Below, in pieces: positions 17,188 to 24,764 of a DNA stretch of 32,692 nt (the first letter of the stretch is position 1; each line of letters starts with the position of its first letter). This DNA comes from a virus, in IMG/VR virus record IMGVR_UViG_3300045953_000380, positions 1 through 32,692 of that record; one strand, written 5' to 3'. The position numbers were made by a program, and so were the translations under genes. Below the pieces are notes generated by a model. That model saw only the letters and a program-made list of their open reading frames with translations. It was not told the origin of the DNA and searched no databases.

Positions 17188-17344
17188 TGATCAACCCCTT
17201 GCGAATGAAGCCCGCCACGGCGAAGCACGACCCACCCAGTGCGAGCAGTGCCCAGCCAGGGCCGAGCAGCAGGTAAACGCCGGCGCAGCAGCTGGCCATG
17301 CCCGCCAGCGAAACCAGCAGGAAAATCAGGAGTCCAGTGTTCAT
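17180..17344 (-). CDS. Tiny two-helix membrane protein between terL and portal
   Basis: This 54-residue frame starts with ATG three bases after the terL stop and ends eight bases inside the portal gene. Residues ~3-28 and ~31-47 form two hydrophobic segments with few charges, and the C-terminus has basic residues (I-R-K-G). It is too short for usual gene callers, but close packing in the operon and a full membrane-hairpin composition support it. It may be holin-like or simply a membrane protein. No family is recognised. Confidence 0.65.
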   Translation of the reverse strand: MNTGLLIFLLVSLAGMASCCAGVYLLLGPGWALLALGGSCFAVAGFIRKGLISG

Positions 17345-17347
17345 GGG

Positions 17348-19108
17348 CTATCCAATGATGATGGGGTTGGAGAAGTAGCCCTCCACGTCGCCGGTCTCTT
17401 CGACCTCGGTCTGTGAGGCTCCCACGGCCATCAGCAGGGCCGTCATGTCGTCGATCTTGTCTGGCGAACGCTTCTTATCCGGCGCCATGCTCAGGTTCAC
17501 GTCGCGGCGCGGAATAAGGTTGGAGGCGCACCAGTTCAGCAGCGGGTCACCGCCATGGGAAAACGTGCCGCCGATGTAGGCGAGCTCCAGGGCTTGCATG
17601 GGCGGGTGATATGACTTGGTACCCTGAATGAACTCCAGCATCGGCACCCCGGCCGCCGTCAGGCGGTTGGCCAAGTCAGCCGCGTTCCAGCGGTCATAGG
17701 CGATCACCTGGATGTTGAAGCGCTCGTACAGGGCCAGAATGTCGGCCTCCACCACGGCATAGTCGGTTACGTCGCCTTCGGTCTGCTTGAGCTGGCCACC
17801 CTCTACCCATGTCGCATAGGGCACCGTGCCACGCTCGGTGCGGAAGGCTACGGCAGACTCCGGCGCCCAGCGCCAACCCCAGGTGAACAGCCAACCTTCG
17901 ACAATCCACACCAGGCGGAAGGCCGTCAGGTCAGTGGTGCTGGCCAGGTCAAGGCCGCCATAGCAGGGGAACTGCTCAAGCCACTCCAGATCGACCTCGC
18001 CGGAGCACCTACCCCACTTGGAGAGATCGATCCAGCCGGACGCCGTGGAGGCCGGGCGGTTCAGACGCTTGATGCGGAACTCCGCCAGCTTCGACGGCAT
18101 CTGCTTGGCTTCCACCGCCTCCTTGCGGATCGCGGCCAGCAGGTGCGGGTTGCTGTCCATCAAGGGGTTAGCCTTGATCCAGCAGGACTCGTCGAACTCC
18201 TCGTCCGCCTTGATCTTGAGGGTCTTGTTCTCCTCGTCGACGGCATAGAACACCGCCAGGAAATGGTCCGCCGTAGAGCCGAGCAGGCCCGACAGGATCT
18301 GCTTGGCGAACATCCGGATCTCGGCCCAGGGCCCCGGGTTGGTGTAGCCCTCGGTCGTCGTGTACAGCCACAGCGGGTTAGCGCGGGCACCGGCCGCCGA
18401 GGTCAGCACGTTCAACAGGTCTGCGCTCTTGTGCGCGTGGATCTCGTCGAGGCCGACGTGGGACGGGTTGAGGCCGTCCTGCGTGCTGGCCTTGGCGTGG
18501 ATCGGCTTGAAGCTGCCGCCCGTCTCGAACCGGCTGATGGACTTGGCCCAGGTCTCCAGCCCGAAGTTCTCGCGCAGGTCTGGGGTCTTCTCAACCATCC
18601 GTTTGGACACGTTGAAGATGATGCTGGCCTGCGGGAAGGTGGTCGCCGCACTGATGACCTGGGCGCCTTCCTCCGGCTCGCAGCACAGGCAGTAGTTCAG
18701 GATCGCTGAGCTCAGCGTGCTCTTGGCATTCTTCCGGGCCACCGCGAACAGCGCCGAGGTAAACCGCCGCGGATGAAACCGATTATCCGCACCCCAGCCA
18801 TCGACAAGGGTCCAGTCCTTCTTCCGGAAGCCGAACAGCTGGACCACGAAGAACACATGCGAGGGGTGCATGGTGATGGTGGGGGTCTCCCACTTGCCCT
18901 CGACGTGCGGCAGCTTCTCGATGAAGTCGCAGGCGTCATTGGCGTGCCAGTCGTCGAAGAAGAACGGCGCGCCCTTCTTCTTCGCCCGCTTCAGGTCATC
19001 GATGAATCGCTGCGCGGCCTGCCGGATCAGCAGGCCATGCTTCTTGCGCTTCTTGTCGGCAATGGCGCCCTTGGCGTAGTCGACCGCGATGGAAACGTAG
19101 TCACGCAC
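17348..19108 (-). CDS. Terminase large subunit (HK97 type)
   Basis: The GTG at 19108 is chosen because GGGAGG lies four bases before it and the protein then begins V-R-D-Y-V-S-I-A, as relatives do. An in-frame ATG at 19135 would overlap terS by 35 bases. The product has 586 residues. ATPase domain: Walker A-like A-R-K-N-A-K-S-T at 124-131 and Walker B V-G-L-D-E-I-H at 218-224. Nuclease domain: Asp387 in G-G-L-D-L-A-S, Asp472 in Y-D-R-W-N, and Asp553/554 in K-I-D-D-M-T-A. It pumps DNA into the prohead and cuts it at the cohesive-end site together with TerS and probably the HNH protein. Confidence 0.95.
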   Translation of the reverse strand: MRDYVSIAVDYAKGAIADKKRKKHGLLIRQAAQRFIDDLKRAKKKGAPFFFDDWHANDACDFIEKLPHVEGKWETPTITMHPSHVFFVVQLFGFRKKDWTLVDGWGADNRFHPRRFTSALFAVARKNAKSTLSSAILNYCLCCEPEEGAQVISAATTFPQASIIFNVSKRMVEKTPDLRENFGLETWAKSISRFETGGSFKPIHAKASTQDGLNPSHVGLDEIHAHKSADLLNVLTSAAGARANPLWLYTTTEGYTNPGPWAEIRMFAKQILSGLLGSTADHFLAVFYAVDEENKTLKIKADEEFDESCWIKANPLMDSNPHLLAAIRKEAVEAKQMPSKLAEFRIKRLNRPASTASGWIDLSKWGRCSGEVDLEWLEQFPCYGGLDLASTTDLTAFRLVWIVEGWLFTWGWRWAPESAVAFRTERGTVPYATWVEGGQLKQTEGDVTDYAVVEADILALYERFNIQVIAYDRWNAADLANRLTAAGVPMLEFIQGTKSYHPPMQALELAYIGGTFSHGGDPLLNWCASNLIPRRDVNLSMAPDKKRSPDKIDDMTALLMAVGASQTEVEETGDVEGYFSNPIIIG

Positions 19109-19511
19109 CGCGCCTCCCGTTCTTGGCAAATGCATTGCCGGCTTTCTTCTCGCCGCCGGCGGCGACCTTGCGCCGGCTGGCCGGGGTCATGCCGAACTCT
19201 GACCACAGCGACTTCATCGCCATGTCTTCGGCAGCGGTGATGTCCATGCCGGCCTTCTGCTTGGCGACCGCTCGTTGCCAGGCGTAGCAGAGCTGCTGCA
19301 GCGCGTAGAGGTCGACGACCTGGAGCACCTTTGCCGCAACCAGCTGGGGCCCCAACTCGTTCCACATGGTGGCGCCGTCGATGTTCAGGTGCTGCGGCGC
19401 CGGCGGAAACTCCTCGACCAGATCGAACTCAGGTGCGTCCGGCACCTCGCGATCCGGGCGATCGGTGCCGGCCAGAACCTTGAGGGCCGGAGGCGTTGCC
19501 TTCCGTCCCAT
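19101..19511 (-). CDS. Terminase small subunit, P27 family
   Basis: The protein has 136 residues, with GAGGT seven bases before the ATG. It starts M-G-R-K-A-T-P-P-A-L-K-V-L-x-G, followed by an acidic linker, P-P-x-P-x-x-L-N at about 37-44 and a helical region W-N-E-L-G-P-Q-L-V-A-A-K-V-L. This is the P27-type small terminase pattern. It recognises the packaging site and recruits TerL, which it overlaps by eight bases. The C-terminus is basic. Confidence 0.92.
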   Translation of the reverse strand: MGRKATPPALKVLAGTDRPDREVPDAPEFDLVEEFPPAPQHLNIDGATMWNELGPQLVAAKVLQVVDLYALQQLCYAWQRAVAKQKAGMDITAAEDMAMKSLWSEFGMTPASRRKVAAGGEKKAGNAFAKNGRRGA

Positions 19512-19645
19512 TTCAGAACCTCACATTTTCAAATTTGAATTTTGACTGTGCGAAAAAAGCGATCCCCCCGTCGTTCGGGCCTGTGCAGGTTGGGGACTTT
19601 CACCCCCCCCCTCCCCCTGCCTGAACCGACGTCCAGGCGCGCGGG
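19512..19645 (-). other. Candidate cos / packaging region upstream of terS
   Basis: This 134-base noncoding gap lies between the HNH gene and terS, the usual location of cos in HK97-type phages. On the minus strand it holds a G9-A-G5 run (complement of 19603-19617), a second G6 run (19564-19569), a T6 tract (19553-19558) and a 12-bp palindrome TTCAAATTTGAA at 19528-19539, 17 bases before the start codon. No coding frame is convincing. The exact cut site cannot be read from sequence. Confidence 0.5.
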
Positions 19646-20065
19646 TCAGGTGGCCGTCTCGTTCTCGCCGCGGCCATCGACCAGACCAACCCGCTCGCCC
19701 ACCCGGTTGTGGCAGGACCAACACAACGCCCGGAGGTTGTCCCAAGCCAGGGAGAGCTCGGGGTGGGTCTTGCGCGCCTTGATGTGGTCGGTCATCGCCG
19801 ATGGCGTGATCAGACCATGTCGCTCGCACTCCTCGCACAGAGGGTGGAGCTTGCGGTACCGGATGCTGAGCTTCCGCCAGCGCTCGGTCTTGTAGAAGGC
19901 GTCAGCCTCGTCGCGCTTCTCGTTGTACCGCTTGTGGGTTGCCTTGACCTGATCGGCGCGGCGGGCCTCGGCCTGGGCCTTGTGCGGTGCGCAGTAGTGG
20001 CTGCCCTTGGTCGAAGGCCGGCCACATCGGGGCTCAGCGCAGAGCCTTGCCGGCCTTATCGGCAT
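19646..20065 (-). CDS. HNH endonuclease, packaging-associated
   Basis: The ATG at 20065 (AGGAG seven bases upstream) gives 139 residues. An N-terminal zinc site (Cys9, Cys14, Cys25, His28) precedes a helical linker rich in Arg and Lys. The HNH domain has Cys77/Cys80, D-H-I at 93-95, Asn110, and Cys115/Cys118 followed by H-N-R at 119-121. In HK97-type phages the HNH protein encoded beside terminase is needed for cos cutting, and the same role is inferred. It overlaps the membrane gene upstream by 32 bases. Confidence 0.92.
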   Translation of the reverse strand: MPIRPARLCAEPRCGRPSTKGSHYCAPHKAQAEARRADQVKATHKRYNEKRDEADAFYKTERWRKLSIRYRKLHPLCEECERHGLITPSAMTDHIKARKTHPELSLAWDNLRALCWSCHNRVGERVGLVDGRGENETAT

Positions 20066-20339
20066 GGCACCGCTCCTTCTCATCCCAGGTGAAGATCTGC
20101 CCGCGTCGTGCCCATGCATACAGCACGACGCCTAGGTGCAGCAGCACCGACGAAGGGCTGATCCAATAGCCGCGCGCCAGCTCGACCAGGATGCCGAAGG
20201 CGCCAATGGCTACCAGGTAGAAGGACAGGCTCAGAATGGGATGCTCGAACAGGTGGACGGTGCGCAGGAATTCCAGGGCGGCCAGCACCACCAGGACGCA
20301 CAACAGCGCGTCCAGGCCGATAAGGATTGACGTCATCAT
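20034..20339 (-). CDS. Small membrane protein, holin-like
   Basis: The protein has 101 residues and starts two bases after the stop of the preceding holin-like gene. Three hydrophobic segments are visible at about 5-24, 35-56 and 63-77. The C-terminal tail is charged (E-K-E-R, K-A-G-K). Size and layout are typical of phage holins, but it could be a holin partner or antiholin. No endolysin lies next to it in the window. Confidence 0.7.
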   Translation of the reverse strand: MMTSILIGLDALLCVLVVLAALEFLRTVHLFEHPILSLSFYLVAIGAFGILVELARGYWISPSSVLLHLGVVLYAWARRGQIFTWDEKERCHADKAGKALR

Positions 20340-20341
20340 GA

Positions 20342-20647
20342 TCAGGTGCCTCGCGTCGGCAAGAAGCGCTCCGCGGCAGCCTTCAGGCCAGGGATGATGT
20401 TCATGGCCAACAGACCGATCAGGAACGCCACGCCGTTGCGGGAATCGGCATCTGCCGGGAGACCGAACTTCGCGATTACCAACTGCGTGGTGAAGACTGC
20501 AGATAGGAAGCCAACCATCACAGCAGCGGCGGCTTGCTTCCGGGTGAGCCCCTTCAGGAAGGTCAGGGAAAGGATCGCGCCAGCAAAGCCGGCAGTAGCC
20601 ACGCCGTACTTGGCGAGCAGTGCGCCGATAGCCGACGTCAGGTCCAT
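20342..20647 (-). CDS. Putative phage holin
   Basis: The ATG at 20647 (GGAG six bases upstream) gives 101 residues. An alternative ATG at 20659 would add four. Hydrophobic segments lie at about 8-29, 38-58 and 72-88, with a basic R-K-Q loop after the first and a charged tail. The Gly/Ala-rich helices fit a pore-forming holin that times lysis by permeabilising the inner membrane. It is the first gene after the Q-associated terminator, so it would be the first late gene expressed. Confidence 0.7.
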   Translation of the reverse strand: MDLTSAIGALLAKYGVATAGFAGAILSLTFLKGLTRKQAAAAVMVGFLSAVFTTQLVIAKFGLPADADSRNGVAFLIGLLAMNIIPGLKAAAERFLPTRGT

Positions 20648-20677
20648 GGGTTTCTCCATTCGCTGGGAGCAGAAACG

Positions 20678-20703
20678 AAAAAACCCGGCACTAGGGCCGG
20701 GTT
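20678..20703 (-). terminator. Intrinsic terminator between Q and the late genes
   Basis: AACCCGGC (20682-20689), a six-base loop, GCCGGGTT (20696-20703) form an 8-bp stem, followed leftward by a T6 run and TTT. It lies downstream of the Q-like gene and just before the first late gene, the place of the terminator that Q overrides in lambda. Confidence 0.85.
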
Positions 20704-20780
20704 CTGAAAAGCGTCTCGCTGCGTTCACAGCGGTTCACGCTGCCATAAAAGCATGTGCTATTCCGTCCGGAAAGCACTTT
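20704..20780 (-). promoter_or_regulatory. Presumed late promoter and Q-response region
   Basis: This gap follows the Q stop. It contains an inverted repeat GTGC-TA-TTCCG-TC-CGGAA-A-GCAC at 20755-20777 and, nearer the terminator, two direct copies of GTTCAC ten bases apart (20724-20729 and 20734-20739). A possible extended -10 (TGC TTTTAT, minus strand, about 20744-20752) has only a poor -35. By analogy with lambda this should hold the late promoter. The promoter itself is weakly supported. Confidence 0.4.
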
Positions 20781-21170
20781 TTAAGCAGGCTCCCTCAACC
20801 GCTCCAGGGCACTGTCGATCCAGGCCACGCCGGCCTTGATCAGCTCGCGTGCCTGGCGCTCGGACATACCGTGCTCCCTGCCCACCCGATTCGCTGCCCA
20901 CTTCGCGCCGAAGTAGAACCACACGAAGTCGCCCATCTGCTGATCGCGCTTGGTCAGCCGGGCCAACGCCTGGTCGACCTGCTCAGCCACGTCATCCGTG
21001 ATCCGGTACTCCTTCACCTTGCTCATGGGGTTCGCCTGGCTCATGACCGCCGCCATCTGCGAGACGTAGCCCGGAACGCCCATTCCATCCATCCGCCACC
21101 ACCCCCACTGTTCCAGCAGGTACTCAGTGTCACCCAGCGGCTTATCGACGTATGTCCTTGTACGACTCAT
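20781..21170 (-). CDS. Antitermination protein Q-like
   Basis: The ATG at 21170 overlaps the previous stop (ATGA) and has GGAGG four bases upstream; the product has 129 residues. The N-terminus has T-E-Y-L-L-E-Q-W-G-W-W-R, and the C-terminal half contains V-W-F-Y-F-G-A-K-W-A-A-N-R-V-G-R-E-H-G-M-S, a helix-turn-helix at about 88-112. This matches Q-type antiterminators of the phage 82 style. It would let RNA polymerase read through the terminator at 20678-20703 and thereby switch on the whole leftward late operon. Confidence 0.78.
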   Translation of the reverse strand: MSRTRTYVDKPLGDTEYLLEQWGWWRMDGMGVPGYVSQMAAVMSQANPMSKVKEYRITDDVAEQVDQALARLTKRDQQMGDFVWFYFGAKWAANRVGREHGMSERQARELIKAGVAWIDSALERLREPA

Positions 21171-21373
21171 GCGACCTCCAGGATCTGCTGGTGCAGCTTG
21201 TAGATGTTGGCGCCGTCGCGGTCGAACGGACGATGCTCGACGCAAACCAGGGGGCCGGCACGCATCCCGATCTCCAGCACTGGTCGACTCCCGGAATGGT
21301 TGATCCTCATGGTGCTGATGTCTGCAGGGTTGATGGCCAGTCCTGTGGCCTCTTCAAGAACGATCATGGTCAT
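21167..21373 (-). CDS. Small protein of unknown function upstream of Q
   Basis: The product has 68 residues from the ATG at 21373, which overlaps the previous stop as ATGA; the longer open frame to 21805 runs across the integrase end and is not used. It starts M-T-M-I-V-L-E-E-A-T-G-L-A-I-N-P and has strands P-V-L-E-I-G-M and P-L-V-C-V-E-H, suggesting a small beta-rich fold. It is coupled to Q. No family recognised. Confidence 0.65.
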   Translation of the reverse strand: MTMIVLEEATGLAINPADISTMRINHSGSRPVLEIGMRAGPLVCVEHRPFDRDGANIYKLHQQILEVA

Positions 21374-21663
21374 GCAGCGGTCCTCGGATCGGGATCGTTG
21401 TTCAGGCCGAACAGGTCGCGTAGCAACCGGTCGGCCACGGGGTTCTTGGCATTGCCCTCGGTAATCCAGCGCTGGCCGTAGTCGTGGAACGGCACGCCAT
21501 GGCGGTCCCCATGCCAGGACGCCACCAGATCCAGCAGCGCGGCCAGAGCGTGGGTGCCGCCCATCTTGGTGTTGGCCAACTCGTTGGCGGCGATCTTCAG
21601 GAACTTGCGCTCCAGTTCGGTCATGACCTTCCGTGGCAGGGCGAATTGGTTTGGTGCACTCAT
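21370..21663 (-). CDS. Small protein of unknown function
   Basis: The product has 97 residues. It has four-base overlaps with the integrase upstream and the 68-residue gene downstream. It is mostly helical: T-E-L-E-R-K-F-L-K-I-A-A-N-E-L and A-L-A-A-L-L-D-L-V-A, then W-H-G-D-R-H-G and a polar C-terminus. The W-H-G-D-R-H patch could bind metal, but this is speculative. No family recognised. Confidence 0.65.
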   Translation of the reverse strand: MSAPNQFALPRKVMTELERKFLKIAANELANTKMGGTHALAALLDLVASWHGDRHGVPFHDYGQRWITEGNAKNPVADRLLRDLFGLNNDPDPRTAA

Positions 21664-22994
21664 TGGTCGTCCCCCTGTTCTGCTGCGCTCTGCAACCTCC
21701 CCTCTTTTGGATGCGGGGAATCGCTGGAAGCCTTGTCGTTAGCGGCCTCGACAGCCGCGCCTGTTTCATGCGGTCGCGATTCTGTCGCGCCGTGAATCTG
21801 GCCAAATCCGTGGCTGTCTAGCTGGGCGTGCCACTGCTCCAGGGCCTCCCGTTTCTTCTCCTGAGCCTGGGTGTGGATGTACGCCGCCATCACCCCGCGA
21901 ATCGCGTGGTTCAGAAGCATCTCGCCGATCAGGTGATCCACCCCCAGTTCGGTCCAGCAGGTGCGGGCCAGCTTGCGCAGGTCATGGCTGGTCCAGTGGC
22001 CTCGCCCCAGGCGCACGAACACCTCGCTGGCCTGCTTCTCCGACAGGGCGGCGCCGGCCAGACCGGGGAACAGGTAGGCCGTTTCGCTCCTACGGGCGCG
22101 CTGGCGATCGCGGTGAGCCGCCAGCAGGGCCACCACCTGGTCGGTCAGCGGCAGCTGATGCTCCGCGCGCGACTTGGCCTTGACGGCCGGGATGATCCAC
22201 AGGCGCTCCTCGAGCAACACGTGCCGCCAGAGCGCCTGCCGGGTCTCGCCAATGCGGGTGCCGTGGCACAGCATCAGCAGGGCCAGCAGCGTGCCTTCGG
22301 GGTCGGCGAGGTGTTGTTTCACCAGCCCATCCATCAACCCTGCCAGGTCGGAGGGTCGCAGGCCGGGCTCACGGGGCAGGATTCGCTCCTGCACGAAGTC
22401 GGTGAACTTCACGCCGTCCATGGGGTTCATCGCGAGCAGGTCCAGCCGCCGGGCCTGGCGCAGGGCGCTCGCCAACACCCCATAGACCTGGCGCACGTAG
22501 CTGACGGCGTATTGCTCCTGCAGGGGCCAGAACAGCACCCGGTCCAGGGTCGACTTGTTCGCCTCGGCCAGCAGCAGGTCCTTCACCCGGGGCAGCAGGT
22601 GGCAGGTGATCACCGACTTCACCGCCGCCTTGCGCTTGGCCGAGAGCGTCCGGTTGCGCTGCGCGCGGTCCAGCTGCCACTCCAGCACCTCGCCGATGGT
22701 GCGGAAACCTTGTGCGGTACCGGAGCCGGCAGGATCGGCGGCCAGCCGTGCTGTCACCTGCGGCAGCACACTCAGGGCGCCCTTGGTGGTCAGCCCCGGA
22801 TACCGGCCCATCTTGTGCCACTTCCCATTGAGCACCACGTGCCAGGTGCCCCTGGAGCGGTCCCTGCTGAAGCGGAAGCGCAAAGAGGGATGGCGCATGT
22901 CCCGGAGTTCGCGAACGTCGCTGTGCGCAGCCTGGGCCCGAATCTGGGCATCTGACAGGTCGACGCGAACGGTGCGCATCGTGGGGGCGGTCAT
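21660..22994 (-). CDS. Tyrosine recombinase / integrase
   Basis: The protein has 444 residues. The N-terminal ~95 residues resemble an arm-binding domain (W-H-V-V-L-N-G-K-W-H-K-M-G-R-Y-P). A core-binding region lies at ~97-190, and the catalytic domain at ~200-385 shows Arg247 in C-H-G-T-R-I-G-E, Lys272 or 274, His337 and Arg340 in S-H-D-L-R, His363 in L-L-N-H and Tyr372 in A-Y-I-H. All catalytic residues are present, so it should be active. The C-terminal ~60 residues are polar and probably disordered. Both ends overlap neighbours as ATGA, so it is read as part of the early operon and no attP lies beside it. It may be the integrase or a resolvase-like recombinase. Confidence 0.92.
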   Translation of the reverse strand: MTAPTMRTVRVDLSDAQIRAQAAHSDVRELRDMRHPSLRFRFSRDRSRGTWHVVLNGKWHKMGRYPGLTTKGALSVLPQVTARLAADPAGSGTAQGFRTIGEVLEWQLDRAQRNRTLSAKRKAAVKSVITCHLLPRVKDLLLAEANKSTLDRVLFWPLQEQYAVSYVRQVYGVLASALRQARRLDLLAMNPMDGVKFTDFVQERILPREPGLRPSDLAGLMDGLVKQHLADPEGTLLALLMLCHGTRIGETRQALWRHVLLEERLWIIPAVKAKSRAEHQLPLTDQVVALLAAHRDRQRARRSETAYLFPGLAGAALSEKQASEVFVRLGRGHWTSHDLRKLARTCWTELGVDHLIGEMLLNHAIRGVMAAYIHTQAQEKKREALEQWHAQLDSHGFGQIHGATESRPHETGAAVEAANDKASSDSPHPKEGRLQSAAEQGDDQ

Positions 22995-23368
22995 TGGCCA
23001 ACCCTCCCCGCCGCGATCCGGGCGCGTGCCAGGCAGCCTTGGAACTGGTCCTCGCGCACCAGCTGCCGCAGCTCGGCCACCAACAGGCGGTCGAAGCCAT
23101 CGGCGGTGGCGCGCTTCTCCTCGCGGCGCAGCTTGGCCATGTGTCCCATCAGCCGCTGGCGGTCTCGATTCAGGTAGCGCAGGCGTGCGCTGGCCCGGTG
23201 GAACCAGCCATTGTCCGAGTAGCCGGCGCCAGAGGCGGCCTCCCCACGCGCGCGATCCAGGCGCTGCTTCAGGTCGGTGGTCTCGTTGGCCAGCCAGTCC
23301 ATCATCCTCTCGGCCTCTTCCAGCGAGGCGGGCATGGACAGTGGCCCACTCATACGGTAATCAGTCAT
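22991..23368 (-). CDS. Helical protein between helicase and integrase
   Basis: The ATG at 23368 (GGAGT six bases upstream) gives 125 residues and an eight-base overlap with the helicase gene. The protein is mostly helical with many Arg, Lys and Glu (L-E-E-A-E-R-M-M-D-W-L, L-K-Q-R-L-D-R-A-R-G, K-L-R-R-E-E-K-R). It is probably a coiled-coil and may bind nucleic acid. Position suggests a replication or recombination accessory role, but no family is recognised. Confidence 0.65.
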   Translation of the reverse strand: MTDYRMSGPLSMPASLEEAERMMDWLANETTDLKQRLDRARGEAASGAGYSDNGWFHRASARLRYLNRDRQRLMGHMAKLRREEKRATADGFDRLLVAELRQLVREDQFQGCLARARIAAGRVGQ

Positions 23369-24764
23369 GGCTGGACTCCTTGCGGTTGTACTTGCGGCCG
23401 GAGAAGGAGCGCCCCATCTCGACCTCCTCCTGGCTGGCTTCGCGGTAGCCGGCGAGGCTGGCGAAGCGACCGTATTGGCCCTGCTGCTGCAGCCGGCACA
23501 TCCCCACCGGCGCATGCCGGCACTTGGTCATGAGGATCTCGGTCACGCCGGCAGCCCCCTCCTCGGTGTCGGGGTCGCGGTGGACCATCAGGATGCAGCT
23601 GGCATCGGCCTCGATCTCGCCGGAGTCGCGCAGGTCGCTGGACTGCGGCCGCTTCGCCTTGCCGGCGCGCTTGGTGGACTCGCGGTTGAGCTGGGCCAGC
23701 TCGATGACGGGCACATCCAACTCCTTGGCCAGACGCAGCAGGGCCTTGTTCACGGCGCCCACCTCCTCGGAACGGGAACGCCCCCGAGAGTCGGCCGGGA
23801 TCAGGGTCAAGTAGTCGATCACGATGCCGGCCAGGCCGTGCTCGCGCTTACAGCGGCGGGAAATGGCACGGATGCGGGCGGGGGTCACAGTCGGGTCATC
23901 GCAGATGAACAGGGGCGCGTCCACCGCCTTGGATGCAGCAGCGCCGATACGCGACCAGTCGTCGTCCTCGAGCTCCTTGGGAGCATCCAGGCGCTTCAGG
24001 TCGACTCCGCCCAGGCTGGCGATGGCACGAATGCCCAGTTCCTCTTCCGGCATCTCCAGGGAGAACACCAGCCAGGGCTCGCCACGCTTGACGGCGTTGT
24101 GCTGGGCGATCTGCAGGGCCAGGGTGGTCTTGCCGCTCCCGGGCAGGCCGGCGATCACCGTGATCTTCTTCGGGCGAATGCCGCGCAGCAGGTGGTCGAG
24201 ATCCACCAAGCCGGTGTCCGGCCACTGCGGCAGGCGGTCGTTCAGACCGTCGTCGAGCCGGTCCGTCACCTTCAGGATCACCTCAGCGAGGCGCTTGTAC
24301 TGCGGGCCGTCGTCCTCCAGGTCGCGCAGGTCGGCCATGGCCTGCTGGGCGCCGGCGATGATCTGTGACACCGGCCGGTCCTCGGTGGCCAGGTTCTCGA
24401 TGGTGTGCGCCGCCGCGATCACGTTGCGCAGCACTGACCGCTCGCGCAGGGTCTTGGCGTAGGCCTTCCAGTTGGCGGTCGACGGGACCCGCTGAGCCAG
24501 GGTGGAGGCGAAGACCATGGTGAGCTCGCCGCTCGGCAAGGTCGGGCGGATATCGCCCAGGGTCACCGGGTCCACCGGCACACCTTCCTCCCTCAGGTCG
24601 ACGATCGCCTGGAACAGCGCGGCGTTGTCCTCGCCGTGGAAGTCAGCCCGCTCGACCTTCTCCAGCACCTGATCCACCAAGGCGGCGTCCTTCTGCAGAT
24701 CCGCCAGCATGATCGCGCCGAGGATGGCGTGCTCGGCCTCGTAACTGTGCAGCTCACGACTCAT
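23361..24764 (-). CDS. Replicative DNA helicase, DnaB-like
   Basis: The protein has 467 residues. The N-terminal DnaB domain (S-Y-E-A-E-H-A-I-L-G-A-I-M) covers ~5-105, followed by a linker and the RecA-like domain. Walker A is G-L-P-G-S-G-K-T-T at 206-214; Walker B is I-V-I-D-Y-L near 311-316. E-L-A-Q-L-N-R-E-S and the R-D-S-G-E-I-E-A-D-A segment are conserved DnaB motifs. It unwinds phage DNA as a hexamer. The loader gene lies directly upstream with an ATGA overlap. Confidence 0.97.
   Translation of the reverse strand: MSRELHSYEAEHAILGAIMLADLQKDAALVDQVLEKVERADFHGEDNAALFQAIVDLREEGVPVDPVTLGDIRPTLPSGELTMVFASTLAQRVPSTANWKAYAKTLRERSVLRNVIAAAHTIENLATEDRPVSQIIAGAQQAMADLRDLEDDGPQYKRLAEVILKVTDRLDDGLNDRLPQWPDTGLVDLDHLLRGIRPKKITVIAGLPGSGKTTLALQIAQHNAVKRGEPWLVFSLEMPEEELGIRAIASLGGVDLKRLDAPKELEDDDWSRIGAAASKAVDAPLFICDDPTVTPARIRAISRRCKREHGLAGIVIDYLTLIPADSRGRSRSEEVGAVNKALLRLAKELDVPVIELAQLNRESTKRAGKAKRPQSSDLRDSGEIEADASCILMVHRDPDTEEGAAGVTEILMTKCRHAPVGMCRLQQQGQYGRFASLAGYREASQEEVEMGRSFSGRKYNRKESSHD

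Noticed and set aside
15922-17190. 422-residue plus-strand frame opposite the portal gene
   Set aside because: Antisense shadow of a firmly identified portal gene; low-complexity His/Ala/Gly composition.
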